Shown: positions 16,966 through 26,635, numbered from the stretch's first letter. The stretch: 64,000 bases of DNA from Labrenzia sp. R4_2 (GCF_017743865.1 NZ_JAGHRJ010000002.1:806001-870000); one strand, 5' to 3'. A program made the numbers and translations. The notes: generated from the sequence alone by a model not told the origin.

Positions 16966-19164
16966 ATGATCCCGAACGACATCAAGATCACGCCCGAGCT
17001 CATCGCTTCCCACGGCCTCAAACCTGACGAATATGACCGCATCCTGGAACTGATTGGCCGCGAGCCGTCGTTCACGGAACTTGGCATCTTCTCGGCGATG
17101 TGGAACGAGCATTGCTCCTACAAGTCTTCCAAAAAATGGCTAAAAACCTTGCCGACGGAAGGCCCGCGCGTGCTTCAGGGTCCAGGTGAAAACGCCGGGG
17201 TTGTCGATATCGGCGACGGTCAGGCCGTTGTCTTCAAAATGGAAAGCCACAATCACCCGTCCTACATCGAGCCCTACCAGGGCGCGGCGACAGGTGTTGG
17301 CGGCATCCTGCGCGATGTCTTCACAATGGGAGCCCGCCCGGTCGCAGCCATGAATGCGCTGCGATTCGGTGAGCCGGATCATCCGCGGACCCGCCACCTC
17401 GTCTCCGGTGTGGTCTCCGGTGTGGGCGGATACGGCAACTCCTTCGGCGTTCCAACGGTCGGCGGCGAAGTCGAGTTCCATGCCCGCTACAACGGCAACT
17501 GCCTGGTGAATGCCTTCGCTGCGGGCCTTGCCGACAGCGACAAGATCTTCCTGTCGGAAGCCAAGGGCGTCGGCCTGCCGGTGGTCTATCTCGGTGCCAA
17601 GACCGGCCGGGATGGCGTTGGCGGGGCGACCATGGCGTCAGCCGAATTTGACGACACGATCGAGGAAAAGCGTCCGACCGTTCAGGTCGGCGATCCGTTC
17701 ACGGAAAAATGCCTGCTGGAAGCCTGCCTTGAGCTGATGGAGACCGGCGCGGTCATCGCGATCCAGGACATGGGCGCGGCCGGCCTCACCTGTTCCGCGG
17801 TTGAAATGGGTGCCAAGGGCGACCTCGGCATCGAACTGAACCTAGACCAGGTGCCGGTGCGCGAAGAGCGCATGAGCGCCTACGAGATGATGCTGTCGGA
17901 AAGCCAGGAGCGCATGCTCATGGTTCTCAGCCCGGAAAAGGAAGCTGAAGCCGAAGCCATCTTCAAAAAATGGGGCCTCGACTTCGCCATCGTCGGCGTC
18001 ACCACCGACACGCTGCGCTTTGTGGTCAAGCACCAGGGCGAGATCGTTGCGGATCTGCCGATCAAGGAACTCGGCGACGAAGCCCCGGAATACGACCGTC
18101 CATGGATCGAACCTCAACAGCGTCCCGTTCTGGCAGCCAGCGACATTGCAGAACCAGACGACTATGCCGAAGCGCTCACCACACTGGTCGGCAATGCCAA
18201 CGGCTCGTCCCGCCGCTGGGTCTATGAGCAATATGACACGCTGATCCAGGGCAACACTGCGGCAACACCGGGTGGCGATGCCGGTGTCATCCGCGTGGAC
18301 GGCACCCGCAAAGGTCTCGCCTTCTCCGTCGATGTGACGCCGCGCTACTGCGAGGCGGACGCTTTTGAGGGCGGCAAACAGGCGGTGGCCGAAGTCTGGC
18401 GCAATCTGACCGCCGTTGGTTCAGAGCCGCTTGCGGCGACCGACAACCTCAACTTCGGCAACCCGGAGCGCCCGGAAATCATGGGCCAGTTCGTTGGCTG
18501 CATCAAAGGCATCGGCGAAGCCTGCCGGGAACTCGACTTCCCGATCGTCTCGGGCAACGTCTCGCTCTACAACGAGACCCACGGCGAAGCGATCTTGCCG
18601 ACTCCGGCAATTGGCGGCGTCGGGCTGCTGCCGGACGTGACCGTGCGCGCCGCAGCCACCTTTGCAAACGAAGGCGACGTTATCCTCGTCATCGGCGGCC
18701 GCGGCACCCATCTTGGCGCCTCGCAGTATCTCAGCGACATCCTCGGCCGTGAAGAAGGCGCACCGCCGCCGGTCGATCTCGCTGTAGAAAAGCGGCGCGG
18801 CACGCTTGTGCGTCAGCTGATCGGCGCAGCACGTCTCACCGGTGTCCATGACATTTCCTCCGGCGGCCTCGGGGTTGCTCTTGCCGAGATGGCGATGGCC
18901 GGCGGAATGGGCGCGAGCGTGGAGATAGACGGACCTGCGCACGCAGCGCTCTTCGGCGAAGACCAGGGCCGCTATGTCGTCACCGTCAGCCCGGACCGGC
19001 TGGATGCGGTTCTGGAAGACATTGTCGATGCCGGCATTGAGGTTGAGCGGATCGGAACAACCGGCGGAACGGATTTGACAGTTCAAGGTGTTCTCACCAT
19101 ATCCGTTGCAAAGCTGAAAAAAGCACACGAAAATTGGTTCCCTGATTACATGACAGCCGTGTGA
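16966..19164 (+). CDS. purL: Phosphoribosylformylglycinamidine synthase, large subunit
   Basis: 732-residue small-type PurL, the ATP-dependent synthase that works with PurS and PurQ to make FGAM. The N-terminal [20 protein letters not shown] motif, the ATP/Mg region [20 protein letters not shown] and the [15 protein letters not shown] region are all present. It is separated from purQ by four unrelated genes on 3.6 kb, an arrangement also found in relatives. bolA starts 44 bases after its stop, and purL-bolA-grxD is a conserved alphaproteobacterial order. Confidence 0.97.
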   Translation: MIPNDIKITPELIASHGLKPDEYDRILELIGREPSFTELGIFSAMWNEHCSYKSSKKWLKTLPTEGPRVLQGPGENAGVVDIGDGQAVVFKMESHNHPSYIEPYQGAATGVGGILRDVFTMGARPVAAMNALRFGEPDHPRTRHLVSGVVSGVGGYGNSFGVPTVGGEVEFHARYNGNCLVNAFAAGLADSDKIFLSEAKGVGLPVVYLGAKTGRDGVGGATMASAEFDDTIEEKRPTVQVGDPFTEKCLLEACLELMETGAVIAIQDMGAAGLTCSAVEMGAKGDLGIELNLDQVPVREERMSAYEMMLSESQERMLMVLSPEKEAEAEAIFKKWGLDFAIVGVTTDTLRFVVKHQGEIVADLPIKELGDEAPEYDRPWIEPQQRPVLAASDIAEPDDYAEALTTLVGNANGSSRRWVYEQYDTLIQGNTAATPGGDAGVIRVDGTRKGLAFSVDVTPRYCEADAFEGGKQAVAEVWRNLTAVGSEPLAATDNLNFGNPERPEIMGQFVGCIKGIGEACRELDFPIVSGNVSLYNETHGEAILPTPAIGGVGLLPDVTVRAAATFANEGDVILVIGGRGTHLGASQYLSDILGREEGAPPPVDLAVEKRRGTLVRQLIGAARLTGVHDISSGGLGVALAEMAMAGGMGASVEIDGPAHAALFGEDQGRYVVTVSPDRLDAVLEDIVDAGIEVERIGTTGGTDLTVQGVLTISVAKLKKAHENWFPDYMTAV

Positions 19165-19208
19165 GTCGGCCATGAGGGGGAAACAGGCAATGAAGGGGCG
19201 CGCTTAAC

Positions 19209-19442
19209 ATGCCAATGAACGCAAATGAGATTGAAACCCTGATCAAGGAGGCATTGCCCGACGCTCAGGTGGAGATCCGGGATTTGGCTGGCGATGGCGA
19301 CCATTACGCGGCGAATGTTGTCTCCGAAGCATTCCGGGGCAAGAGCCGCGTTCAGCAGCACCAGATGGTCTATGAGGCGCTGAAGGGCAACATGGGCGGC
19401 GCCCTGCATGCCCTCGCCTTGCAAACCAAGGCACCTGATTAA
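19209..19442 (+). CDS. bolA: BolA family protein
   Basis: 77 residues, BolA/IbaG fold: MNANEIETLIKEALPDAQVE, then DLAGDGDHYAANVVSEAFRG and SRVQQHQMVYEAL. The His in GDHY and the His in QQHQ are possible ligands for a shared iron-sulfur cluster. BolA-like proteins pair with monothiol glutaredoxins in iron regulation and cluster transfer, and grxD is the next gene, which supports this. The start may be the ATG at 19209 or at 19215. Confidence 0.92.
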   Translation: MPMNANEIETLIKEALPDAQVEIRDLAGDGDHYAANVVSEAFRGKSRVQQHQMVYEALKGNMGGALHALALQTKAPD

Positions 19443-19557
19443 ACCGAATTTGCCCCGTGCATTTGACCACCTGATTGCCCATATACGTATTATCACGCAT
19501 TATCAGGCATCATAAGGTTAGCGGCCCGCTGCAGGCAGACAGACAAGGACAAGTGAA

Positions 19558-19890
19558 ATGAGCATCCAAGAGTGGATCAAGAACGAAGTCGACACCAACG
19601 ACGTAGTGCTGTTCATGAAGGGCACACCGAACTTCCCGCAGTGCGGGTTCTCCGGTCAGGTCGTTCAGATCCTCGACTATGTCGGCGCGCCGTACAAGGG
19701 CATCAACGTTCTGGAAGATGACGAGCTGCGCAACGGCATCAAGGAATTCACCAACTGGCCGACCATCCCGCAGCTTTATGTGAAGGGTGAGTTCGTCGGC
19801 GGCTGCGACATCATCCGCGAGATGTTCCAGAACCAGGAACTCCAGGGCCTGATGAGCGACAAGGGCATCCAGACAGCCCAAAGCGCCTGA
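19558..19890 (+). CDS. grxD: Monothiol glutaredoxin (Grx4 type)
   Basis: 110-residue CGFS glutaredoxin that carries a glutathione-ligated [2Fe-2S] cluster and takes part in iron-sulfur assembly. The active site is FPQCGFS (Cys29). The TIPQLYVKGEFVGGCDI segment with its TIP cis-proline and the GGCDI glutathione contact are present. A good AAGGACAAG site precedes the ATG. It lies downstream of bolA, with a strong terminator behind it. Confidence 0.96.
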   Translation: MSIQEWIKNEVDTNDVVLFMKGTPNFPQCGFSGQVVQILDYVGAPYKGINVLEDDELRNGIKEFTNWPTIPQLYVKGEFVGGCDIIREMFQNQELQGLMSDKGIQTAQSA

Positions 19891-19917
19891 TCGGCAGCTT
19901 CAATCAGACGGGTATCG

Positions 19918-19945
19918 AAGGGGCGGTTATCCGCCCCTTTTTCTT
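19918..19945 (+). terminator. Rho-independent terminator after grxD
   Basis: AAGGGGCGG (19918-19926), loop TTAT, CCGCCCCTT (19931-19939), followed by TTTCTTT. The same hairpin core occurs after the GAPDH gene. Confidence 0.88.
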
Positions 19946-20001
19946 TGTGACATGCCTTTTTCCGAGCGCTGGCACCCAGGCAGCATCGGCACTTATGCAT
20001 C

Positions 20002-20011
20002 TAATCGATTA
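20002..20011. promoter_or_regulatory. Palindrome upstream of the GAPDH gene
   Basis: TAATCGATTA is a perfect 10-base palindrome with a central CG, about 110 bases before the GAPDH start. LacI-family operators have a central CG, and alphaproteobacterial gap genes are known targets of central-carbon LacI regulators, so it is a candidate operator. The short length makes chance occurrence quite possible. Confidence 0.3.
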
Positions 20012-20120
20012 AACAAAAAGTGGGTCTGGACATTGCGTTTGGTCTAGCGATAAACCGCACGCGCAGGCGGGAAAACCCGCCAATCATTGTGCGTTAATCA
20101 CCCAAAGGGAGTTGGTCGGC

Positions 20121-21554
20121 ATGGCGGCACTGGATAATCACTTCGATAACTGGAAGGAACAACAATCCGCCGCTGAGCAGATGATCCCGCTGGTTGGCCA
20201 CCTTTACCGCGACTACGGCATCAACATCCGGATTTTCGGCCGACGGCTCCTCAACAACTCCGCCATCGAGATCATCAAGGCGCACCGCTACGCCCTGCAG
20301 ATCACCGGCCAGGAGCTGGACGTTGCCAAGAGCCTTGAGATCGTCAAGGCGATGCTGGAAATGGATCTCGCCGCCTCCCGCGTCGACCTCGGCAAGCTGT
20401 GCCACCGCTACATGACGGAAGGCGGCGATGCCAAGACCCTGGTTGAAGAGCAGCTCGCCAGCATTAACACCGGCAAGACCTCCATCCTGCAGGAACCGCA
20501 GGACGTTGTGCTTTACGGTTTCGGCCGCATTGGACGCCTGCTCGCCCGCATGATGATCGAACGCGTTGGCGCCGGCAACAAGATGCGCCTGCGTGCCATC
20601 GTTGTGCGCGGCGGCAAGGAAGGCGATCTCAAAAAACGCTCCAGCCTGCTGCGCCGCGATTCCGTTCATGGCGCCTTCAGCGGCTCGATCACGGTCGATG
20701 AAGACAAGAACGCCATCATCGCCAACGGCAACTACATCCAGGTGATCTACGCCAATTCTCCGGCCGAGGTCGACTACACCAAATACGGCATCAAGAATGC
20801 GCTGGTCGTCGACAACACCGGCATGTGGCGCGACGAGGAAGGCCTCGGCCAGCACCTGAAGTGCCCGGGCGCCGCCAAGGTGATCCTGACCGCACCGGGC
20901 AAGGGCAACATCAAGAACGTTGTTTACGGCGTCAACCAGGGCGACATCACCCCGGACGACGACATCCTGAGCGCGGCGTCCTGCACCACCAACGCGATCA
21001 CGCCGGTCCTGAAAGTCATCAACGACGAATTCGGCATTGAAAACGGCCACGTGGAAACCATCCACGCCTTCACAAACGACCAAAACCTGATCGACAACTA
21101 CCACAAGGGCGACCGCCGCGGCCGCGCCGCCCCGCTCAACATGGTTCTGACCAGCACGGGCGCTGCCAGCGCGGTCGCCAAGTGTCTGCCGGAGATGAAG
21201 GGCAAACTGACCGGCAACGCCGTCCGCGTACCGATCCCGAATGTCTCCATGGCGATCCTCAACCTCAATCTCAAGCGCGAGACGACGGCTGAGGAAATGA
21301 ACGACTACCTGCGCCAGATCTCGATCCAGTCGCCGCTGCAGGACCAGATCGACTACACCGCCTCAACCGAGCTGGTCTCCTCCGATCTCGTCGGCTCCAT
21401 CCACGCCGGCGTCGTCGACAGCCAGGCCACCATCGTCGATGGCGATCGTCTGGTGCTTTACGTCTGGTACGACAACGAGGCCGGCTACAGCACCCAGGTC
21501 ATCCGCCTGATGCAGGAAGTCGCCGGCATGAAATACCCCTCCGTCCCGGCGTGA
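20121..21554 (+). CDS. gap: Glyceraldehyde-3-phosphate dehydrogenase, long form
   Basis: 477 residues. The C-terminal 340 form a normal phosphorylating GAPDH: GFGRIGRLLARMM Rossmann motif, active-site AASCTTNAITPVLK, THE substrate region with IHAFTNDQNLIDNYHKGDRR and the late WYDNEAGYS. The extra 120 N-terminal residues (MIPLVGHLYRDYGINIRIFG and following helices) mark the long-form GAPDH family found in several Proteobacteria. The ATG at 20121 is used because AAAGGGAG precedes it at 20104-20111; the in-frame TTG at 20112 does not have it. Direction in vivo (glycolytic or gluconeogenic) is not evident. Codon use is strongly biased, suggesting high expression. Confidence 0.94.
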   Translation: MAALDNHFDNWKEQQSAAEQMIPLVGHLYRDYGINIRIFGRRLLNNSAIEIIKAHRYALQITGQELDVAKSLEIVKAMLEMDLAASRVDLGKLCHRYMTEGGDAKTLVEEQLASINTGKTSILQEPQDVVLYGFGRIGRLLARMMIERVGAGNKMRLRAIVVRGGKEGDLKKRSSLLRRDSVHGAFSGSITVDEDKNAIIANGNYIQVIYANSPAEVDYTKYGIKNALVVDNTGMWRDEEGLGQHLKCPGAAKVILTAPGKGNIKNVVYGVNQGDITPDDDILSAASCTTNAITPVLKVINDEFGIENGHVETIHAFTNDQNLIDNYHKGDRRGRAAPLNMVLTSTGAASAVAKCLPEMKGKLTGNAVRVPIPNVSMAILNLNLKRETTAEEMNDYLRQISIQSPLQDQIDYTASTELVSSDLVGSIHAGVVDSQATIVDGDRLVLYVWYDNEAGYSTQVIRLMQEVAGMKYPSVPA

Positions 21555-21596
21555 TTTTTCTGGGACTTGGGCTGAGTATTATTTGAGATGAGTAAG

Positions 21597-21623
21597 AAAG
21601 GGGCGGTTATCCGCCTCTTTTTT
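21597..21623 (+). terminator. Rho-independent terminator after gap
   Basis: AAAGGGGCGG (21597-21606), loop TTAT, CCGCCTCTTTTTT (21611-21623); one G-T pair. It lies about 45 bases past the stop. Confidence 0.85.
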
Positions 21624-21671
21624 GTTTTTTCCCACCCCTGACCTCGCAGCAGACCCTTTGGCATATGGAAG

Positions 21672-21972
21672 GTCATCCCGGCCAAGCGCAGCGTAGAGCC
21701 GGGACCCACTCGGTCCCAGAGTGCCAGGCATCCGAAGACCCTAGCCGCCGGAACAGTCAAAACCAACCGTTTCAGCAAGCAGCCCCGCGAGTGGGTCCCG
21801 GGTCTCGCAATGCTCGCCCGGGATGACGCCGGCGGGACGGTCGGCAACGCGCTTCTCCTCTCACTCCGTCATCCTCGGGCTTGTGCGGTGATCCAATCCG
21901 TTTTCTCGCCTTAAGCACGGCTGATCGAATGGACCGCTCACGGCATGGATCCCGCATCAAATGCGGGATGAC
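21672..21972. repeat. Composite palindromic repeat, unit 1
   Basis: Unit 1 of three. Part A (21672-21827, 156 bases) starts with GTCATCCCGG and ends with CCGGGATGAC. Inside it GGGACCCACTCG is mirrored by CGAGTGGGTCCC, so the whole part is one large imperfect palindrome. Part B (21868-21972) starts GTCATCCTCGGGCTTG and ends GCGGGATGAC. In this unit part B is one base shorter and differs near 21880-21890. Such extragenic palindromic elements are common in alphaproteobacteria. Non-coding in my view. Confidence 0.85.
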
Positions 21973-22048
21973 GGCGGAGGGTGTGATGGGCCTTCAGTTT
22001 TGATTTGCTCCGCCCTGAGCCTGAAACAAATCCTTCGGCCTCTCCAAG

Positions 22049-22350
22049 GTCATCCCGGCCAAGCGCAGCGCAGAGCCGGGACCCACGCGTTCCCAGAGCG
22101 CCAGCTATCTGAATACCTTAGCCGCCGGAACAGTCAAAACCAATCGTTTCAGCAAGCAGCCCCGCGAGTGGGTCCCGGGTCTCGCAATGCTCGCCCGGGA
22201 TGACGCCGGCGGGACGGTCAGCAACGCGCTTCTCCCCTTGCTCCGTCATCCTCGGGCTTGACCCGGGGATCCAATCCGTTTCCTCACCCCACGCAAGACT
22301 GATCGAATGGACCGCTCACGGCATGGATCCCGCATCAAATGCGGGATGAC
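22049..22350. repeat. Composite palindromic repeat, unit 2
   Basis: Unit 2: part A 22049-22204 (156 bases) and part B 22245-22350 (106 bases). It begins 377 bases after unit 1. The spacer after part B is shared with unit 1, so the whole block, not only the palindromes, has been duplicated. Confidence 0.85.
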
Positions 22351-22427
22351 GGCGGAGGGTGTGATGGGCCTTCAGTTTTGATTTGCTCCGCCCGTGATCC
22401 TGCAACAGTCCCGTTCACGTCCCCAAC

Positions 22428-22729
22428 GTCATCCCGGCCAAGCGCAGCGCAGAGCCGGGACCCACTCGTTCCCAGAGCGCCAGCTATCCGAAAACCTTAG
22501 CCGCCGGAACAGTCAGAACCAACCGTTTCAGCAAGCAGCCCCGCGAGTGGGTCCCGGGTCTCACAATGCTCGCCCGGGATGACGTAGGTGGGACGGTCGG
22601 CAACGCGCTTCTCCCCGCGCTCCGTCATCCTCGGGCTTGACCCGAGGATCCATTCCGTTTCCTCACCCCACGCAAGACTGATCGAATGGACCGCTCACGG
22701 CATGATTCCCGCATCAAGTGCGGGATGAC
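22428..22729. repeat. Composite palindromic repeat, unit 3
   Basis: Unit 3: part A 22428-22583 (156 bases) and part B 22624-22729 (106 bases). It begins 379 bases after unit 2. Sequence beyond its end diverges from the other units. Confidence 0.85.
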
Positions 22730-23032
22730 AGCGGAAGGTACGGTGGGCAGTCGGAGGGTTGATTGCGCCTTCTTTTTTGATCGTGTGCCGGAAGACAAAA
22801 GCGCCGCAACGCCGCTTAATTTCAGATCGATTTGTCCGGCAGAAGTAGGTCCGGTAGGGGAACTGCAGGTTTCGGCCCGAAGCGGACATCGGTCGGTGAG
22901 GCTAGAAGCTTTCGGCGGCCTAACCGCCATCTATGCCTGCTGCAAGAAACCATCGATCATCTGCTCTGGACTTGCTCAGTTTGAAGAACCGTTCACAGAG
23001 GTTTAAAGTGCAAAGGATAAACTGACGCCGAT
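22730..23032. other. Spacer between triple repeat and KAP gene
   Basis: No supported gene. Open frames on both strands run through it but look like chance frames in GC-rich DNA. It may hold a decayed fragment of something older; I cannot name it. Confidence 0.4.
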
Positions 23033-24973
23033 CTAAGTTTGGGACTCTTCGTGGGGCAACAGACCCTGCAATCTTTGTTTCTCTAGTCTTTCGTCCACCA
23101 GTTTCGCAATTCCCTCCACCAAGTGGTGCAGTTGGGCTTTACGCGGCATTATTTTCTCTTTGTCGATCCTTGCGGATATACTGTCTGCTACGCTCTGCCA
23201 CCATGGGCCTTCGTCCAAGATCAATTCTGGTTCATGGTTATATCGGTTCTTCAAGTGGTGGATTAGCGACTGTTCCTTTTGCCTTCCCAATGACAGCCAA
23301 GTTTCAACAAATGCTTCAGGCTCAATGGTATGAAGGATCGGTTCTCGCAGAAACCTCTGTGTTTCACTCCCGTTGATAATTGTCAGATCTCCGAGAAATG
23401 CGAAGTAGTCGGTTTTTAGGGTATCTAGTAGATGGTCGGCTGCTGGCTTCGCTTTCCAATCGGAGTACCAATGGCTGCCGGCACTTTGCAGGTGCAGTAG
23501 CACTTCGCCGAAGTCGTCCTCTTCTCGACGGTAGTAGCCTAATCCTTCGTATCCATAGTCAAATCCCCATTGTGTAGCGTTGTAGCTCTCCAGATCAAGA
23601 CTAGGAACCACTACGTCATCGATATAGGTCTTTAACCTTTGCACCCAACCACCTTCGACGTCTTCGATCAGCCCTTCATCAAGTAGCATCAAAATGACCC
23701 CCACCACGTGCATCAATACAAGTGGGTTTTTATACCGACCTTGATCGATGCCGCAGGTGATGTCCTCTATTTCGGCATCAAATTCTTTGGCTGACCCATC
23801 AGCAAAGTCCCAATCCCAAATGTGCCACAGTCGTTTCCATGAAGGCCAACTGTCAGGACCATTCACTTCGGGTGCACCCGCCAATTCAACGTTAAACAGT
23901 TGCCTATCGACGACACCAGTATTCAAGATGTTGATCCATTGCCGAAGCGTCACCGCCGTCTCGAGGCCATTAATGAGGTTGTATTTCTGAAGCACTTTTC
24001 GCTTAGGAGTGTCGGGTTCATCGTCTTTCATCTTGAAAGCGTAGAGGCTTCTGTGTTCAGGGTCGTCGCTTCCGAATTCTGGAACAAGGTCAGATGGGGA
24101 AAGTGAGAACTCCGGGCCTCCCAAGTTTAATTTAAACTCCATGAAAAATATGAATGACTGAGTTGTCAGGCTATCCATCAACTCACCGTTGCTTTGATAT
24201 TTTTCGTCAGCAGCATTGATCACGCCAGCCAAAAACCAAAAGAACTGGCGAACCGCCCGAAGGTTGTTGAATTGGGAGAGACGGTAGAGTTCTTCAATCC
24301 GGTCCGTCCGGGCGTCGATCACTTGCTTGGCTTTCGACCCTGACATCTCGGCGATGAAAGACACGACTGCCGCATTTGGGTCAGGTGGGATTTCGAAGGA
24401 TTGTCCGACAACCTTTTCCCTGAATTCCCTAAATTTCTCGTCGTTGATCCGGCTTGTATTAGCCACCAGAATGACCCGTGCGTTGCCATGTTCGATGTAG
24501 CGATTGAGGACGCCCAGTAGTTCGGATTGGTCAAACCCGCACCGTTCGAGGTCATCTACTACGACCAGTGCACCGTTGATTGCGTCTGCAGCTTTGGTCA
24601 CCTGACTAAGTGTGCTTTCAACCGCCTTGCCGATGTCTGCCGAACCCGAAAACACACCGCCGGAACCAACAGAAATAGCGCCAGAAAACAAGGAGGATGC
24701 AAAGCCGACCCCTTGGTGCATGATCTTGGTTGCCTTGGACGACGCTGCATAGAAAAGTTGCCGCTCAAAATCCTGCAAACTGCTAACGCCAAACAGCGAG
24801 AGATATATTTTTTTGCGCTTTGTGAAGTCAGGTTCACTCACAAGACTTTGGATGAAATGCGTCTTGCCGCATCCCCATTTCCCTTCAATTAGAACGGCGA
24901 ACCTGGGGTTATCGACGGAATTTACCCAATTCGAAAGGAAGTGCTTAATCTGACTTCGGGCTGAATTTAACAT
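23033..24973 (-). CDS. KAP-family P-loop NTPase
   Basis: 646 residues. Walker A is GKWGCGKT (residues 31-38) and Walker B is ALVVVDDLERC (about 135-145), the combination typical of KAP NTPases. Between them, at about 88-107, is a glycine-rich hydrophobic stretch (GVGFASSLFSGAISVGSGGV). KAP proteins characteristically carry membrane segments at exactly this place, so membrane contact is possible. A sensor-like VILVANTSRIN follows Walker B. The C-terminal 400 residues resemble nothing I can name; they are rich in Trp and acidic residues, with WSYDSWKAKPAA-like text and a basic C-terminal helix. The gene is more AT-rich than its neighbours, stands alone and lies next to a triple repeat, which suggests acquisition. 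KAP NTPases occur in several phage-defence systems, but no partner gene is present, so a defence role is only a hypothesis. Confidence 0.8.
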   Translation of the reverse strand: MLNSARSQIKHFLSNWVNSVDNPRFAVLIEGKWGCGKTHFIQSLVSEPDFTKRKKIYLSLFGVSSLQDFERQLFYAASSKATKIMHQGVGFASSLFSGAISVGSGGVFSGSADIGKAVESTLSQVTKAADAINGALVVVDDLERCGFDQSELLGVLNRYIEHGNARVILVANTSRINDEKFREFREKVVGQSFEIPPDPNAAVVSFIAEMSGSKAKQVIDARTDRIEELYRLSQFNNLRAVRQFFWFLAGVINAADEKYQSNGELMDSLTTQSFIFFMEFKLNLGGPEFSLSPSDLVPEFGSDDPEHRSLYAFKMKDDEPDTPKRKVLQKYNLINGLETAVTLRQWINILNTGVVDRQLFNVELAGAPEVNGPDSWPSWKRLWHIWDWDFADGSAKEFDAEIEDITCGIDQGRYKNPLVLMHVVGVILMLLDEGLIEDVEGGWVQRLKTYIDDVVVPSLDLESYNATQWGFDYGYEGLGYYRREEDDFGEVLLHLQSAGSHWYSDWKAKPAADHLLDTLKTDYFAFLGDLTIINGSETQRFLREPILHTIEPEAFVETWLSLGRQKEQSLIHHLKNRYNHEPELILDEGPWWQSVADSISARIDKEKIMPRKAQLHHLVEGIAKLVDERLEKQRLQGLLPHEESQT

Positions 24974-25204
24974 GAATGGCTCCGCTCAAGAGCATAATCG
25001 ATGGCGTGTTCACGTCTATCGCATTGTCTTAGCTGATTACTAACAAACAGCACAACGTAGAGGCGAGCAGCATACGGTTTCACTTTGCAGATTATCAGAG
25101 TCCGCTTCCCGCCCAAACCAATCCTTCTCTCCCCAACAAATCCCTTGTCCGGCACCCACCAAAAATGCCAATTAGGGCCCTGAAAAGAACAAGAGGACAT
25201 CGCG

Positions 25205-26425
25205 ATGTTTCACGGCAAGGTGCTGGTTGCGCAAGGGGGCGGGCCGACCGCGGTTATCAATCAATCCATGGTCGGGGCGGTGCTGGAAAGCCGCAAGTTC
25301 CGCAGCGTGGAGCTGATCTATGGCGCGGTTCATGGGGTGCGCGGGATTCTGGATGAGGATTTTTACGATCTCACCCAGGAGACCACCCACAATCTGGAGA
25401 TGGTCGCGAACACCCCGTCCTCCGCGCTCGGCTCGACCCGCGACAAGCCGGACCTGAAGTACTGCCAGGAGATCTTCAAGGTCCTGCGCGCCCATGAGAT
25501 CGGCTATTTCTTTTATACCGGCGGCAACGATTCCTCCGACACGGTGCGCATCGTCAACGATGAGGCGCGCAAGGCCGGCTACGATCTGCGCTGCATCCAC
25601 ATTCCGAAAACCATCGACAACGATCTGGTCGAGAACGATCACACGCCGGGCTTTCCCTCCGCCGCGCGCTACGTGTCCCAGGCGTTCATGGGCATCAATC
25701 TCGACAATGCCGCCCTGCCCGGCATCTATATCGGGGTGGTCATGGGCCGCCATGCGGGCTTTCTGACCGCCGCCTCGGCCTTGGGCAAGAAATTCTCCGA
25801 CGACGGGCCGCATCTCATCTATATGCCGGAGCGCACCTTCGACATCGATCAGTTCCTTCAGGACGTCCGCGAGGTCTACAACCGCCTTGGCCGCTGCGTC
25901 GTTGCGGTCAGTGAAGGCATTCATGATTCTTCTGGCGAGCCGATCATCTCCAAACTGAGCCAAGAGATCGAACGCGATGCGCATGGCAATGTGCAACTGT
26001 CGGGCAGCGGCGCGCTCGCCGATCTTTTGACGCAGAAGGTCAAGGATGCGCTCAACGTCACGCGGGTCCGGGGCGACACGCTTGGCTATATCCAGCGCAG
26101 TTTTGTCGGCTGTGTCTCCGATGTCGACCAGCATGAAGCCCGCGAAGTCGGCGAAAAGGCGGTGCAATACGGCATGTTCGGTGACCGCGACGGCTCCGTG
26201 ACGATCAAGCGCACCGGCCACTATTCGGTCGATTATGAGCTGGTGCCGCTGGAAGCGGTGGCCGGGAAAACCCGCACGATGCCCGATGCGTTCATCTCCG
26301 CCTCCGGCAATGATGTCACCGATGAATTCCGGATGTACCTGCGCCCGCTTCTCGGTTCCGGCATGCCCGACGCCCACCGCCTGCGCCCCAACAAGGTGCC
26401 GAAAATCCTGGCAGCCGGGTCTTAG
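25205..26425 (+). CDS. pfp: 6-phosphofructokinase, predicted PPi-dependent
   Basis: 406-residue PfkA-fold enzyme that interconverts fructose 6-phosphate and fructose 1,6-bisphosphate. The phosphoryl-donor motif reads GGNDS (residues 106-110), with Asp109 at the place of Gly104 of E. coli PfkA. The catalytic loop reads PKTIDNDL (134-141), with Lys135 at the place of Gly124. An Asp and a Lys at these two sites are the established marks of pyrophosphate-dependent enzymes (EC 2.7.1.90). IGVVMGRHAGFLTA follows as usual. A good AAGAGGACAT lies before the ATG. The gene is monocistronic. ATP use cannot be fully excluded without assay. Confidence 0.92.
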   Translation: MFHGKVLVAQGGGPTAVINQSMVGAVLESRKFRSVELIYGAVHGVRGILDEDFYDLTQETTHNLEMVANTPSSALGSTRDKPDLKYCQEIFKVLRAHEIGYFFYTGGNDSSDTVRIVNDEARKAGYDLRCIHIPKTIDNDLVENDHTPGFPSAARYVSQAFMGINLDNAALPGIYIGVVMGRHAGFLTAASALGKKFSDDGPHLIYMPERTFDIDQFLQDVREVYNRLGRCVVAVSEGIHDSSGEPIISKLSQEIERDAHGNVQLSGSGALADLLTQKVKDALNVTRVRGDTLGYIQRSFVGCVSDVDQHEAREVGEKAVQYGMFGDRDGSVTIKRTGHYSVDYELVPLEAVAGKTRTMPDAFISASGNDVTDEFRMYLRPLLGSGMPDAHRLRPNKVPKILAAGS

Positions 26426-26493
26426 GAAACGGCAAGTCCCTGCGCCGTGGCCACCTCTCTATGGTAGCTAGGCTCTCGCCTTTGGCAAACGCC

Positions 26494-26514
26494 CCCTCTC
26501 CCACTGGGAGAGGG
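26494..26514. repeat. REP-like hairpin
   Basis: CCCTCTCCC (26494-26502), ACT, GGGAGAGGG (26506-26514): a perfect 9-base stem. It resembles widespread extragenic palindromes and may also stop transcription from the phosphofructokinase gene, though no T run follows. Confidence 0.65.
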
Positions 26515-26635
26515 CCGGGGGTGAGGGGATAATAGCTGAAAACTCAACAAACCTCTGCCCCTCATCCGGCGCAAGCACCGACCTCTCCCATGGGGAGATG
26601 TACCTTTCTACGCGAATAGGACGTTGCCTCATATT

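Noticed and set aside
20094..21104. 336-codon minus-strand frame inside the GAPDH gene
   Set aside because: Valine- and aspartate-rich repetitive composition typical of antisense reading of a highly biased gene; GAPDH on the plus strand is certain.
21672..22729. CRISPR array
   Set aside because: Only three units of about 378 bases with conserved spacers and large palindromes; no short repeats with unique spacers and no cas gene.
24967..25200. 77-codon minus-strand frame upstream of the KAP gene
   Set aside because: It has no family resemblance and no ribosome site; its end overlaps the KAP start by a few bases by chance.
25172..26377. 401-codon minus-strand frame over the phosphofructokinase gene
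   Set aside because: Shadow of a certain gene, same composition bias, no family match.
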